Shown here: in pieces, positions 1-11,871 of the stretch
Numbering within the stretch: the first letter of the stretch is position 1
How the letters are laid out: each line of letters opens with the position of its first letter
Assembly: GCA_029449235.1 (NCBI GenBank)
Contig: JANATG010000004.1
Coordinates: 1,054,001 to 1,118,000, forward strand
Source of the DNA: Linnemannia schmuckeri
Taxonomy: Eukaryota; Mortierellomycota; Mortierellomycetes; Mortierellales; Mortierellaceae
Reading direction: 5' to 3'
DNA length: 64,000 nucleotides
The notes under the pieces: model-generated
Database searches by the model: none
What the model was told of the DNA's origin: nothing
What the model saw: only the letters and a program-made list of their open reading frames with translations
Made by a program: the position numbers and the translations under genes

Positions 1-3000
1 GTATCTCATGGCTTGTCTGTTGGAAGCCAATTTCGTCGAGATCCGCAAGGGAGCTCTGAAGGCAATGAACAAGTGTTACCTCGATCAACACCGTGGTTTC
101 CCGGTGGAAGACTTGGTGGCGATTCTGGGATTTGACGACGCTGAAGAGTGCATTGCTAACTGCGAGGAATATGACCTGGCCCTGACCATGGACCGGACCG
201 CAGTCATTTTTGGAAGGAAAGATCCCGCCACTCGCCGCCGTATCTTTAAAGGTTCGTTGAATGGTCTATTAATATATAACTGAAGTCATCTTGCTTATGA
301 AAAATGGTGATACTAATAACTACTTGACTTACAACACCATCACACTATTAGAAGGATCGCTGGCGATGAAGCAACATCGCAACGAAAGGATTGTCGAGGC
401 TAAGAGACAGAATTATACGGTCGCTCAAATCATTTATGGCACGACTCCACCCCCGCAACCAATCAATGCTATCTCTAGCGCACCGCAGGCAATCACCCCT
501 CCCGCCGCAAGACCGACTGCCACCCAGCCCTTGCAAGGACTCACATCTGCCAGCGCGGCGTTACGGCAAAGTACACAAACATTGGCGGCTAGAGAATCCT
601 CAACAGGAGCCGCATTTTCACCAGCGTCGACGACGACAATATCTCAGCCAGCAACAAGCGTCAAGTCATGCGGGATCTTTGACTTTGGTCTGGGTGGAGC
701 AGCAACGCCACAGCTTAATGGAGTGACCACCTCAGCCGCCTCAACTCAGGGATCGTTCTTGCCGTCCATGTTCTCCGCTGCAGCTACGGCTACTCTTGGC
801 GCAGCAGCAGCAGCCATACCGTTCTTTAGCCAAGGATTCAGCAATGCGACAACGTCCTCTTCTGCTGCACCGCCAGCACGTAGCCAGCAGCCTGTGACCA
901 GTACAGCAACCAACGTCAGCCAGCCTGCGTCCTTATTTACAAACCCAGCTGCCGCAGGAATCATCCCATCAGGATTTAGTGTCTCGGCACCTCCAATCAG
1001 CACGACGACGACCGCATCAGCATTAAGCGCCTTCACGCCAGCCTTATCAAGCGCCGTCTCATCAACTACAGGAACTCCAGCCCAATCATCGACCTTTACA
1101 TTCAAAATGCCCGAAACGAGATCTCCAGCAACAGCAAGCCCCTTCAACTTTAACGCATTAGGTCAAACACCGGCACCCAATGTGGGACCTTCATCCTTAT
1201 CTGTCGCTCCGACCGTGGGTGGCATTTCAACCAGCACGTCGAAATCACCCGGCACTATCAGTATACCTCTGATCCCAGCAGTCGTTTCTGTGCAACCACC
1301 GACACCCACACGATCTTCTCTCTTCACCACACCACCGCCTCTCTCACCCTCATCAGCACCCAAATCAGATGCAACCAGGATTGTCACAAAACGTGGACGG
1401 ATCTACCCACGCTCAGTTGTAGAATCTATGGTCAAGGAGCTTTTGGATTCGGAAACGGATCGCCTCATTCGAATGACAGCAGCGCAAATGTCCCAAGAGC
1501 TGATGGTTGAGCGATCTGTTCGTCGGGCAAAGGAGAGACAGGACACCATTCAATGTGAGTCCATGCGACTTATGACCGAAGTGGTAACTCAAGTTGCCGA
1601 CGAGATGATCGAGGAGATTCTAGCCGAGATTTATCGAGACACAAAAGTTCAGAGACGGGTGATTGCTCACTGGAGGTCGTTCACAGTCACGTCTATCCAA
1701 CGAGCTGAGGAACTCCGGAGGCGTCAAGAGCACTTTTTGAGCAACGTTCGAGCTATGGGCAGCCGTGCGGGACTCACTGATGCAGAACCTTGGACGGTCA
1801 AGATTCGGGATCAGAACTCTGTTAGACGACTGTCACGGACCGCTAAGGGCACTGGACAAGCTGCATCAGACATGCAGGGCATCAAGGCCATGGTGGCCTC
1901 CAACAAGCGAAAGCGACTTTTAAGCATTGGCCAGGAAGGCAGTCCAGATCTGGCCCTGGTGGCAGGTCTCAAAAAAGCTGCCGCGCCTAAGCAGGAAATG
2001 TGGGCGCCCCTGCCTGTGCTTGAGATTGTGGAGAGCCAGTACAGCAAGAGACCAGCAGCTGCAGCAGGTGATTCTACGTCAGGAGATCAGCAAGCTCCTC
2101 GCAAATCGGGAGGATTGACGAAGCGTCGCTGGAGACTGTTTGTCGGCACCCCTAACTTCAAGGAAACTACATCAAAATGGCTGCTTAGGAAGTTAGGAGT
2201 CGACATTAGCAGGTCAACCAAGGCTCAACAACGATCAGGAACGATGGTGGCGGAACACCCAGGGCGGACGGACTCTGAGACGTCAATGGATGTGATTGTC
2301 CACGGAAGCGAAGATGCCTCCGTGATGGACCTTTTGGGCATGTCCAAGTACGAGATCATGGAGACGGCAGCATTCATGTTTGAGTTTTCCAAGATCCCTT
2401 TTGCGGACCACGAGGCAACGGAGCAAGCCATGTAAATATCTCATGAATGCTTAAATTCCTACAATTTCTGCGCCCTTCATAATATGGATGACTGCTAACA
2501 AATGACTGGCACCATCTTTCATCTCTTACTATAGTCGTCAATATTGGCTGTCGGAACGCGCAAGGTTGATCCGCTTTTTGTCGTGCTTCCCAAAGGTCAA
2601 GCAGCCAGTTGTCTTTATTCTTTGGACAAGTTCTCCTGAAGTTTGGGAGAGAATGTCTCCTCGGATGGTGGAGTATCTTGAACTGGACGCGATGGTCAAA
2701 TCCCCGAAGGCGCCGCTCCTCGGTTACCGATTTTTGAACATGGATATGTCGATGATGAAACTGGATCGGTTTGTGATCGGATCACTCGAATGGCTTGCAG
2801 CCGAGACGAAGGATTACTTCGAGGACCCTGCCGCTATGTTGTCGACCCTTCTAGACAAGTACAGACCTATTTTTGAGTGGGCTTTATGCCGAATCTCATT
2901 GGCAGAAGGGCCTTGGTACTCACAGTACGATGAGGAGGATGAGGAGGAGGCGAACATGTGGCTGCTGAAGCAGAAGCAGCGGAAGAAGATGCAAGAGCAG

Positions 3001-4651
3001 AGGTTGTTGTTAAATGGTGTCGGAGTAGGAGGCACACAGCTAGGAAATGGAGATTTGGATCACATTGCCCCACCCAGGAACGTGTTTGTGGAGTCGGTGG
3101 AGACTGGGTTCAACTTGGCTGTTCGGTTGTTCAACATGGAGCTGGAGAACATTGCGCAAACTATCGAGGCCAAGGGACAAGGCGAGACCCGCGAAGGGGC
3201 CGCACAGGAGGGCCGTGTGAAGGATGCGATGGCACGGTTTATTCGTCAAGCCGAGTTGCCGGAGATGAAACCTGGATCAATTCTTGACAGAATCCACTTT
3301 GGCATGGATTCTAAGAGGTAAAGATAATTACTCTCTAATTGTACCTAGACAGTGTTCATTCTCATCGGAGAGACTAACGCGTTGATTTTCCAAATGTTTT
3401 TAGTGCATTCTGCGACTTTATGGATGTTTACCTCGCCACCTTAGGAGGACTTGCCAAAGAGCCACAGAATCAGGAGGCCAAGGCTACAATGCGCACCGAA
3501 ATTTGGAAGCTACTCCGATCCTCCACAGAAGGTACTTTCATGCGGACTTGTTATACAGCTTCGTCCAGTTCATTTGCATGCCAGATATCTGACCAAGATC
3601 TTTGTTTCACTTTATCAAAATAGACCGCGTCCCTCTGGAAGCAATTTTCAAACGCATCTCCAGCCAGGTATTGACGTGGATTGAGGCAGGCATTTTGGAC
3701 ACTGAACGATTTAGCATTCGACTCAGAAAGTGGGAATCACTGCGCAACTCTCTGGAGCACCAACAGAATCAATACCGTCAGCAACAACAGCAGCTGGACA
3801 ATGTTGACTGGGAGGATGACAACGAGAGCGATCTAGGCAATAACGGGCGGGTGGGTCGTCAGAAGGGTCAGTCCTCAGACATGTCATTTACACCTTTGTT
3901 GATTCATGACGAGGTGGATGTCGATGAGAACGTGTTTGATTTTGAAACGACAGCACAGAGCGAGGTCCGCATTTGGGAGAGGACAGTGGAGAAGCAGGCC
4001 CGCGAACGTGAGGAGAGGGCATTGGCTGTGCCGGTGGAAACATCATCATTGGCCGATCGGGCAGGTTTGACAGTGCCATCAGCAATTGCAGCGAACCGAT
4101 TCGGAGATAGCCGCAAGCGACGAGCACCAGAGAGCCCTCGGTATATTGTTTTTTATGATTGTTATGATTGCGTGTTCGTGTTTTACAGCCAAATGATAAG
4201 GACTCTTTAACTAACGTGCATGTTTGATTTGTTCACATCTAGGGAAACGCTGAAAAAGTCGAGGATGCAGGCACGATCAGCACTGGGATTAAATAGAGAC
4301 AACGACGATGAGAATTTATTCATGACATCAAACTCTTCCTCACGCCCTTCCTCGTCCCCTAATGGTACCGCCAGTAATACTGCCACAAATGGTGCCTTGA
4401 GTGTCCTAAGCAACGGAACCGCCAGTCCAGGATTGTCGTCAAGCACAAGTCCATGGTCCTCGCCGCTGTCTAAGACAACCTCGCCTCTATCAGGAGCATT
4501 GACGCCATCTCCCACAGTACCCTCGTCGACATCGATTGCCTCTGCGTCAGGCATAACCTCTACTTCTTCAGCGACTGTCGACCGCTTGACACGGCTCCGC
4601 AACTTGATCAAGGAGGTCAAGGCGACTACGTCTCTTTCCCCTAGGCCCTAG
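1..4651 (+). CDS. SAC3: SAC3/GANP-family mRNA export scaffold (5' end outside window)
   Basis: Sac3/GANP proteins scaffold the TREX-2 complex at the nuclear pore and couple transcription to mRNA export. Six exons are joined in frame: <1-251, 352-2431, 2535-3317, 3404-3531, 3624-4140, 4243-4651, giving 1388 visible residues. The first 85 residues end the Sac3/PCI domain: a winged-helix segment around LVAILGFDDAEEC, then AVIFGRKDPA. Next come about 350 residues rich in Ser/Thr/Ala/Pro with scattered nucleoporin-like Phe (FDFG, FNFN). A long basic/amphipathic helix (from GRIYPRSVVESMVKELLDSE on) fits the region that binds Sus1/centrin in relatives. A C-terminal globular part (QYWLSERARLIRFL, then VVFILWTSSPEVWERM) resembles the extended C-terminus of animal GANP. 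The first intron carries a perfect TACTAAT branch-like motif at 311-317. Frame enters at base 2; the start codon lies upstream. Family call is strong; domain edges are approximate. Confidence 0.88.
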
Positions 4652-4731
4652 ACATGTACACCCACTCATACAATGTGGATTCACAATCAACAGCCTCATC
4701 ATGATAAGCAAGCGACATACAAAAATTGTAA

Positions 4732-4737
4732 AATAAA
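4732..4737 (+). terminator. poly(A) signal of the SAC3-like gene
   Basis: A canonical AATAAA lies 81 nt after the TAG stop of the SAC3-like gene in an A/T-rich stretch. This is the expected place for 3'-end formation. It was recognised by motif and position only. Confidence 0.5.
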
Positions 4738-4781
4738 AAATGGGTGCTTCCTTTCGCATCTCTGAGTCAAAGCTCATCTCT

Positions 4782-4816
4782 CATTCATACATTCATACAT
4801 ACATTCATACATACAT
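4782..4816. repeat. CATA/CATTCATA microsatellite
   Basis: Short tandem array built from CATT and CATA units, read directly from the sequence. It lies in the 3' flank of the SAC3-like gene. Confidence 0.85.
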
Positions 4817-5320
4817 ATGCGCACGTCTTCCTTATTCTGATATTTACATTCTCCTCGGGCCGTGCGAGATTTGAGAGTAATGAATTTAACCGACGAAGGG
4901 CTAACCCCTTTTACTCCCTTTTACTTTTTTCTCTTCTGTGGCGGTCGTTCTGACTATTCTTTTACTCTTTGAATAAGGATCACATCTCCGTTGCGATCCC
5001 TATTTTCTTTCACTCTCTGTTTATCTTCTCTTCTACTTTTCTCACCTCCTCTTTCACATTATCCTCAATTCTCTTCTTCTTTGGCCCATCATGGCTTTCT
5101 TTTTGTCTGTTCTTCCTTATTCCCGTCTCTTTCACGTCTTCTTTCACTCTTACCTTCCATCCTCCTTCCACCTGCTACCGCCTCCTCTGTAATACATTTT
5201 TTGTATTCGCATTCCTTATCCTCAAACACCGTTCATATACCCACTCACTACAACTCCGCTCCTGCATACATAGCTATATTACAACACTACTATTGCATAC
5301 ATTACTACCACACAAAAATA

Positions 5321-6240
5321 ATGAAAGTCAGAATGATCGCCCTGGCCGGCCTATCGAGCGCCCTCACCTAGGTCGCAGCCGCTGGTGCCGGGACAGGGCC
5401 TGCCCACACAGCACTTACTCCTCTGGCTGCCCAAGAAGCCCAAGCATTCGTCATAAAGGCCGCTGAACCCTTCCTCAACCTTCCCGGCTCTGCCTTCAGG
5501 CCGCCACTGACAACGGGATCGCCAAGGCCGAGGCTCTCCTTGCTAAGCACCTTAGTAATCCGGACGGTGCCGACGAGGACGATGAAGCGGCAGAAGAAGG
5601 CACGGGAGAGAAAACGAAGTTCTCGACCTAGAACGTGAATCAGTTCCGGGCGGCTGCTGCTTCTGCAGCTGCGAACCAGGTGCCCTTGTTGACGATGCAG
5701 GACGGGGTTGGGTGCAGTAATGCCTGTATTGCGAGTAATGGTGAGTTGCCGGATGCTGAGTCTGATACCGAGTCAGATGACACCGAGACTGATGTCAACA
5801 ATAAGGATGGTGCTACTACAAAGCCTAAGGCTGGAGGCGACTACACTGAGGACATCAAGGATGGAGAGGAGGATGATGCTGAGGGTGGTGCTGATGAGAA
5901 GGATGGCGAGGCCGAGGAGGAGGATGGGCTGATCAACCGCCTCTGGAAGCACATCGTTTCTTCACCTAATGCTGCCGAGGCTCCTGCTGCCTCAGGCGCC
6001 TGTGAACACGAAGACCGACGACGAAGTTTCCGATGATGCCAATGCCACTCCTGCCAACGTCGCCTCCCCTGCCACTCCTGCGGCTGTCACAGAGGACAAG
6101 AAAGTCATGTCCGAGAACGAACTTCTGTCCAAGGCCGAGTCCTGTGTCCACTCGTGTAAGTTGAATCGCGTCAGAGAGGTCACTCCCGAGGAAGTGGACG
6201 ACAGGAGGGCCAACAATGAGGCTGTTCTCAGAAAATAGGA
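5321..6240 (+). pseudogene. decayed gene for an acidic secreted protein
   Basis: The ATG at 5321 opens a textbook signal peptide (MKVRMIALAGLSSALT, then VAAAGAG), but a TAG at 5369-5371 interrupts it. The frame continues to about 5490, then the readable sequence shifts (AATDNGIAKAEALLAKHL). It meets a second TAG at 5629-5631 and runs on through an Ala-rich then very acidic stretch (EDIKDGEEDDAEGGADEKDG). It shifts again near 5990 to finish as TKTDDEVSDDANATPAN with a TAG at 6238-6240. Two nonsense codons and two frameshifts with no GT/AG pairs that would remove them argue for a pseudogene, not an intron-bearing gene. No family was recognised. Sequencing error could explain one lesion, hardly four. 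There are no introns and a 52-nt A tract lies 42 nt downstream, so a retrocopy is possible. Confidence 0.6.
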
Positions 6241-6281
6241 ACTCTAAGGAAGCACACAACACCAACATAAAATAGAAAAAC

Positions 6282-6282
<1 letters not shown>

Positions 6283-6334
<52 letters not shown>
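6283..6334 (+). repeat. 52-nt poly(A) homopolymer
   Basis: Uninterrupted run of 52 A on the + strand between the decayed gene and the stop of NOT4. It could be the tail of a retroposed copy ending at 6240. Alternatively it is an expanded T tract just past the NOT4 poly(A) signal on the other strand. Confidence 0.95.
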
Positions 6335-6335
<1 letters not shown>

Positions 6336-6353
6336 AACTGGAAAGAGAGCCAT

Positions 6354-6359
6354 TTTATT
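6354..6359 (-). terminator. poly(A) signal of NOT4
   Basis: AATAAA on the minus strand, 42 nt after the NOT4 stop codon and about 20 nt before the long T tract. Motif and position only. Confidence 0.5.
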
Positions 6360-6401
6360 TGAAGTCGAGGAGAAGAGGGTCGCATGGAAGGGGTGATATG
6401 T

Positions 6402-8551
6402 TCAAGCATAGAGCTTGCGGCGGTTACGCTTAATGACAGCGTTCAGCTGGTTCTCGAGCATCTGAGTCTCCATCTTGGCATTGATCACCTGCAGTTCCAG
6501 GTCCTCAACACTCCGTGCCGTCGCTGCTGCAGCTGCCGCGGCATTGTTGCTCATATGAGGAGTCGATTGAGCAGTATTGACCTCGCTGGTGTTGTTGCTG
6601 TTGCCATTACTGATACTGCTGTTGTTTTTGGGAGCATTGGAGCTGGCGCCATGTTCAAAGCCGCCATTGTTAAACGCCTGCTGTTGCTGCTGTTGCTGAT
6701 GTTGCTGTTGCTGCTGCTGCTGGAGTTGTTGATATTGCTGCTGTGGACCTCCGTTCATCGAAAGGCTGGCATTAGACTGCGCAGACTCACGACGGGATCC
6801 AAGGTCTGACGCTCCCTGGCCATTGTTACTGTTAGTAGGAGAGTTCAGCCCTTGCTGAAGGTGGAGCAAATGCTGCTGCTGGAGGTATGATGGGTGGTGT
6901 GCATTTCCGTTAGGCATCGACCAGTTGTTGGCCAAGGTTCCAGACGAAGAGCCACCGGACGAGGATGGGCCAAAAAAGTCAAGAGCACTCATCATGCTAG
7001 TGATATCCATAGGCTTGTTCATGTTGTTGTTCAAACTCATGCCGCCCATTCCAGGTCCGAACGACGAGGGACCGTTATTGTCATTGTCGCCTCCTCCCAT
7101 AGAGTAAGCTCCAGGTCTGTTGTTGGAGTTGTTTCCTCCAGCCTGGGCACTACTGTTGTTGCCGCTGTTAGGAGGCATGCCCAGGCCAGGAGGAGGACCA
7201 GAGATCGATACGCCTGAACCAGACGACGGCGCTATCGACATTGACATCATAGGAGCGTTCAGACCGGTGCCTCCAAAAGCGCCGTTAATCGACAATCCCT
7301 CATACTGGCTCGAGGAACGGTTAGGATAGTCACCACCAGCGTTGCTGTTATACACATTGGCAGGAGAGTTCATCCTCATGCCGCCATTCAGGCTGTTGAG
7401 GATGCTGCTATGCTCTTCAGAGAGAACAGACGGTGGTCTGGCTTGCTGAGGCTGATCCTTCATACTGAGTCTCTCAGGTCGGATACCAGTGTTGAGACCC
7501 ATCAAAAGGTCTGATTTGACCTTGGCAGAGCGCGCTGCAGCCGCCGCTGGGTTGATCGTGCTCATCATGGGCGACTCGCCAGCCCCAAACGCCACGGGGT
7601 AAGCCTCCATGTTGGCAGGCTTGAGAGGAGAGTAATGCTAATATGGTATGGGAATACAAAGTGTTAGTAATCGTGATTATAATGAAACGCGCGAACTGGA
7701 ACGTCAATCAGATCCATAAATTAAATTTCCGTTCGCTCAAACTTACGTCCATACGCTTCGATCCGAGGCCGAATTGCTGAAGCAAAGGAGAGTTGGTGTT
7801 ATCGCCGTGGCGCATTCCAACATCTAGAATTAGAAAAGACAAATATCAATAAGAGATCAACATACGAAAAAACTCCTCGGGGAGGCCGCGGAAAATCAAA
7901 AAATAGGCCAATGAATTTACCAGAGAACGCCTCGCGACCCATTTGTCCATAGGCGCCAGAGTAAGCACCACCCATGGGTGGTTGCTGGAGGGCTTCGACC
8001 AAGGAGGGTCTGGCCGCCGCAGAAGAGGCCATGCGGACAGACATGATGGCAGGATCTTGGAAAGGAATTGAGTTTGGGGCACCTAAATATAGGCAAACAG
8101 CAATCGGAAAGTTAGTCAGCATTTCATTAACAAATAGCTCGCCATCATTTCAGAAATTGTCATAGAAGGATAAAGTAAAAACATACCTTGTTGATTGCCG
8201 CTAGGGGTCGATTGGTTGGAGGGTGAGGCAGCGGCGGCCTTCAAGAAAGCACCGAAAAAGTCCTGGGCATTTTCTTGGTTGTTGTGGGGCATGCCAGCGT
8301 TGATGGGGCCAGGCTGTCCCTCGCCCTTCCAGCTGTTCAATCGAGATGTTTGCTGCTGCGGACGCTGCTGTTGCTGTTGCTGTTGGTGCAACAACTGCTG
8401 TGCCTGCTGATGCTGCTGCTGCTGTGAATCCGTCCAGCCACCGTACCCGTTGCGAGCCAGGCTCTCCAGACCAGGGGGCGGCGACTTCATCATCGTGGGG
8501 GTCATCGGATTTCTTACGAGACCAGGTGGACCACCCCTCTGTGGAGGCTGC

Positions 8552-8589
<38 letters not shown>

Positions 8590-10417
8590 GGGGGACTGCT
8601 GCTGCTGCATGGAAAGTTGTTGGTGGTACTCGGCCATACGAGAGCTAGGTGTTGTCAGCATTGGATCCATGTTCAGCTGGTTCATGCTTCTCTGGAATGC
8701 CTGACCCTCTTGCTTATCTGCACCATTCCACATGCCGAGAGTTTCCTGGCGATGGAGCAAGGGCGATGACTGATACATCGACTGTTGCTGCTGTTGCTGC
8801 ACTTGCTGCTGGCCCAAACCACCGTCAGGTCGACCAAAGCTGACATTGACGTTGGGGAAGAGAGCCCGGAAGCCTTCTTCCATGGACTGCATGTTGGGTG
8901 GAGGGTCTGAGTATCCTTCGCGACCCATTGAGTCACCATACTGCCCGTCCGTAGCAAATCCGAAACGAGAGGTTTGTCTTGGCTTGCCGGGAATTGGAGG
9001 GCCAACAGGACGGCTACGTCCAGTTACAGGATCATAGTCTGAATCGCCCAAGAAGTTGCGAGCGGGTGGGATCATTGATCGCCGCATGAGGGGCTCATCC
9101 TCCATAGAGAAGGGGTTGAAAGAACCAGTATAATGCGTGGGCGTGAGAGGAACGTTCGGGTAACCAGCAAAGGTATCCAGTCCAAAGGGGCCGGGCGCAT
9201 CCGTTCCGAGTGGGGGAGCTCCAGTAGGGTTGCCAAAGGAGTGAGGGAATGTGGCCAACGAAGCATCGGGGTTGAACGAGAATGAACCGAGAGAAAGCTT
9301 GGGTTGGTTCTGCGCGAGGCGGGCTTCCTTCTCCAAGCGTTCCTTTTCTTCTTGCTCCTTCCTTGCCTGTTCCTCGTGGGCCTCTTTCTCCAAACGCTCC
9401 TTTTCGATACGCTCCAACTCCTCGAGCCTCTCCTTCTCCAGTCTCTCCTTCTCTTCGCGCTCCTTCTGCAGACGTTCGCGCTCCTCCCGTTCTTTCCGCT
9501 CCTTCTGTTCCTTGAGTTCCTGCTCCTTCCGAGCCTTTTCCTGGGCCTCCTTCTCTTTTTGCAACTGTTCTAGTCGGAGTTGCTCCTTCTTCTGCTGCTG
9601 CTCCTTCTCCTTTTGTCTCTGCATCTTTAGCTCCATCTCCTGCTGCTGTTTCAGCTTTTGACGCTCCAGCTCTTCTTGCTCCAGCTCCAGTTGCCTCTGT
9701 TTTTTGAGTTTCTGGTTAAGCAGCTCGGCCTGCAACTCGTTCTCTTGCTGCTGTTTCTGCAAGAGGAGTTGTTGCTTCCGTTGCTGTTCTTGTTGCTGTC
9801 GTTGTTCCAGGAGCATCTGCTGCTTAGCGGCAGCCTCAATTGCAAGAGCTTCAGCCGGTGTAGGAGAATCTAATGTGAATGCGAATGACAATGAAGCGAA
9901 TTAACGTCCAAAACATACAGTCTAAGTTCCGCGACCCTCAAAACGCGCGAAAAAAAATATGTAACGACATTTACCATCTATTAAAGAACCATCCTTGGCG
10001 TAATTAAGTTCTTTCCGCTTGCCATTGTTGACGACAATACCAGTAATAATCGACGTGGTGGAACCCTTAGACCGCAGGGGCGGTGGTCCTTCGAGTTTCC
10101 GCGATAGGGGCGTCGAGCTGTGTAACGTAGGAGTTGAGGGATTGCTGCCAATCTTTGCCCAGGACGCTGTTGCAGGAAGAGCTGAACCTTCCTCTTCCCT
10201 GTCGTCGCCATTCCCTCTGTCACCCCCAGGAGCAGGCCAATCCGACAACGAGGAGGCCGCAGAGTGATAGGATGCCACCGTTGCAGCTTTGGGCCGTGGA
10301 GTTAAAGAAGCACTGGAGCCCTGGGACGGAAGAGGAGGGCGTCCCAACACCGGAGGCTTATTGCTATACCCATCATATGGTGCAGGTTCTGGGCTTTGGT
10401 GTTTCCTATGCATTTTC

Positions 10418-10456
<39 letters not shown>

Positions 10457-11871
10457 CGCTGATTAGTCTGATTGTGTCGCCGTTAAGTCGTGTGGATCAG
10501 TTTATCTGGTCAAATGCATCATCCAAATAATCCTTACCCAACTGCAAGATCCTCCTTGGTATAGCTGTCGGCATCTTCTCCAGGCTCATGGAGATACATG
10601 CATCCTGGATTTTGGCAGTTCATGCCTCGGAGGTAATACGTACAGTACTTGGTGGTGCCATAAGACGCTCTAAAATGTACGAGGAGGTGAGGGTTAGTGA
10701 TAAAGATCTATGTGGACTTTGTGTGGGCTCATAACCTACATTGCCACAATGTTGAGCCCTATATGTTGACGTGTCCATCCGATCCAGTAGGCTGTGCTTG
10801 TGGAGAACCCGACACGTCCAATCGAGCACACTGTGATTGACAAGTGGAAAGCAGGATCCATGTTGCGTACCTGAGAATTTTTCCGTCCCATATGCTGCCG
10901 TCGATGGCGGCAATGGCCTTGGCTGCGTCCTCCTTCCGCACATATGTGATGTACACACCAACACTGGCTTGTCCTGGCGACGATCCTGCCACTGGCATCG
11001 GGGCATTTCTCCTGTTGATGACAACCTTTGCAATCTTGCCGTATTGGCCAAAATACTCATGTTGTCTCAGGGTGTGCTATTAGGGTGTCAGTTAAAAAAG
11101 GGAACACAAAAGGGTCTACAGTATGAGTCGCTGTCCTGTTGTAAGTGTCTTCGTGGGCAGAGGTTGCACGGGGTTCATGTAAAAGTTATTCCTGTGGTTT
11201 ACCTCGTCGTTTGCTAGCTTGGTCGGTAGACCGATGACATAGACCAGACTCTTTTGGACGACCCTCATATTAGAAAGGTGCTTCCTGTTCATAGCCTCGA
11301 TCTCCTTCTTTTCACGCTCCTTTGCCTTTTTCTCATTCTTGATCATGGCCAGTCTACATGGCAGGTTAGGCAAAAGAAGCAGATTCCGATTGTGGTTAAT
11401 GTGGGGGTAAGAAGTAACAAGCAAGCAGAAAAAAAGGGGTGGACTTTTGAGGAGTCGAATAAGCATAAACAGTGCAGTTACAACTGAAGAACAAACAACG
11501 AGAGAAAGCGACGGCACTTACTCGTCTGCGGAGATGGGCGTGAACTCTACCGTCTCTTCCGAATACACTCGTCTGCAAGCGGGGCAGCGACCGTTGAGAT
11601 CTTCCTTAATGTGGTGCCAACAGAAACGACAGATCTACAATGAGATGACCAATCATGAATGAAGTCCACCATAGTTAGTGGTTCATCCTCATTGTTCCTG
11701 TTACTCATGATCAGCGGTTTCTGTTTTATTCCAAGAATTGCCTTTATTACTCGGAAAGCTGTATTCTTTACTTACCTGATAGCCGCAAGGGCAGGGACGG
11801 AAGTTTCTGTCCGAGATGTCAAGCTCCTCCATACAGAGAGGGCAGTCGAAATCTTCTTCATCGGACATCAT
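6402..11871 (-). CDS. NOT4: CCR4-NOT E3 ubiquitin ligase NOT4/CNOT4
   Basis: Not4 is the RING E3 of the CCR4-NOT complex and acts in mRNA turnover and co-translational quality control. Ten minus-strand exons: 11776-11871, 11522-11634, 11203-11353, 10871-11076, 10538-10669, 9975-10405, 8187-9869, 7921-8082, 7747-7823, 6402-7637. They sum to 4287 nt, 1428 residues. The C4C4 RING is complete (C10, C13, C27, C29, C34, C37, C49, C52). A linker helix with KNEKKAKEREKKEIEAMNRK follows, then an RRM (KSLVYVIGLP ... VGVYITYVRKEDA) and a CCCH finger (KYCTYYLRGMNCQNPGCMYLH), the canonical NOT4 order. The rest is a long E/Q/R-rich coiled coil, polyQ/Asn/Ser low complexity, and a final helix (SVEDLELQVINAKMETQM). 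It is much longer than the roughly 575-residue animal protein, as is common for fungal Not4. Start is ATGATG; either Met is possible. Confidence 0.93.
10419..10455 (-). repeat. 37-nt poly(T) at a NOT4 3' splice site (A on + strand)
   Basis: In intron 5 of NOT4 the coding strand has 37 consecutive T, separated from the exon 6 boundary at 10405 by 13 nt (GGAAAATGCATAG). Its position is that of a polypyrimidine tract. Confidence 0.95.

Larger units (their letters stand above)
4652..5320. other. intergenic region between SAC3-like gene and decayed gene
   Basis: No coding region was recognised in these 669 bases. They hold the SAC3 3' untranslated region, a CATA/CATT tetramer repeat, and then a long T/C-rich stretch (about 4900-5250) ending in ACCACACAAAAATA just before the ATG at 5321. 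That pyrimidine-rich block followed by an A-rich leader looks like a fungal promoter/leader for the decayed gene downstream. Confidence 0.5.

Noticed and set aside
5368..5550. 60-codon minus-strand frame over the decayed gene
   Set aside because: Short, no features, and opposite to a recognisable signal-peptide remnant.
9251..9904. Ser/Phe/Leu-rich + strand frames over the NOT4 coiled coil
   Set aside because: Antisense of repetitive GAG/AAG/CAG codons of NOT4; not genes.
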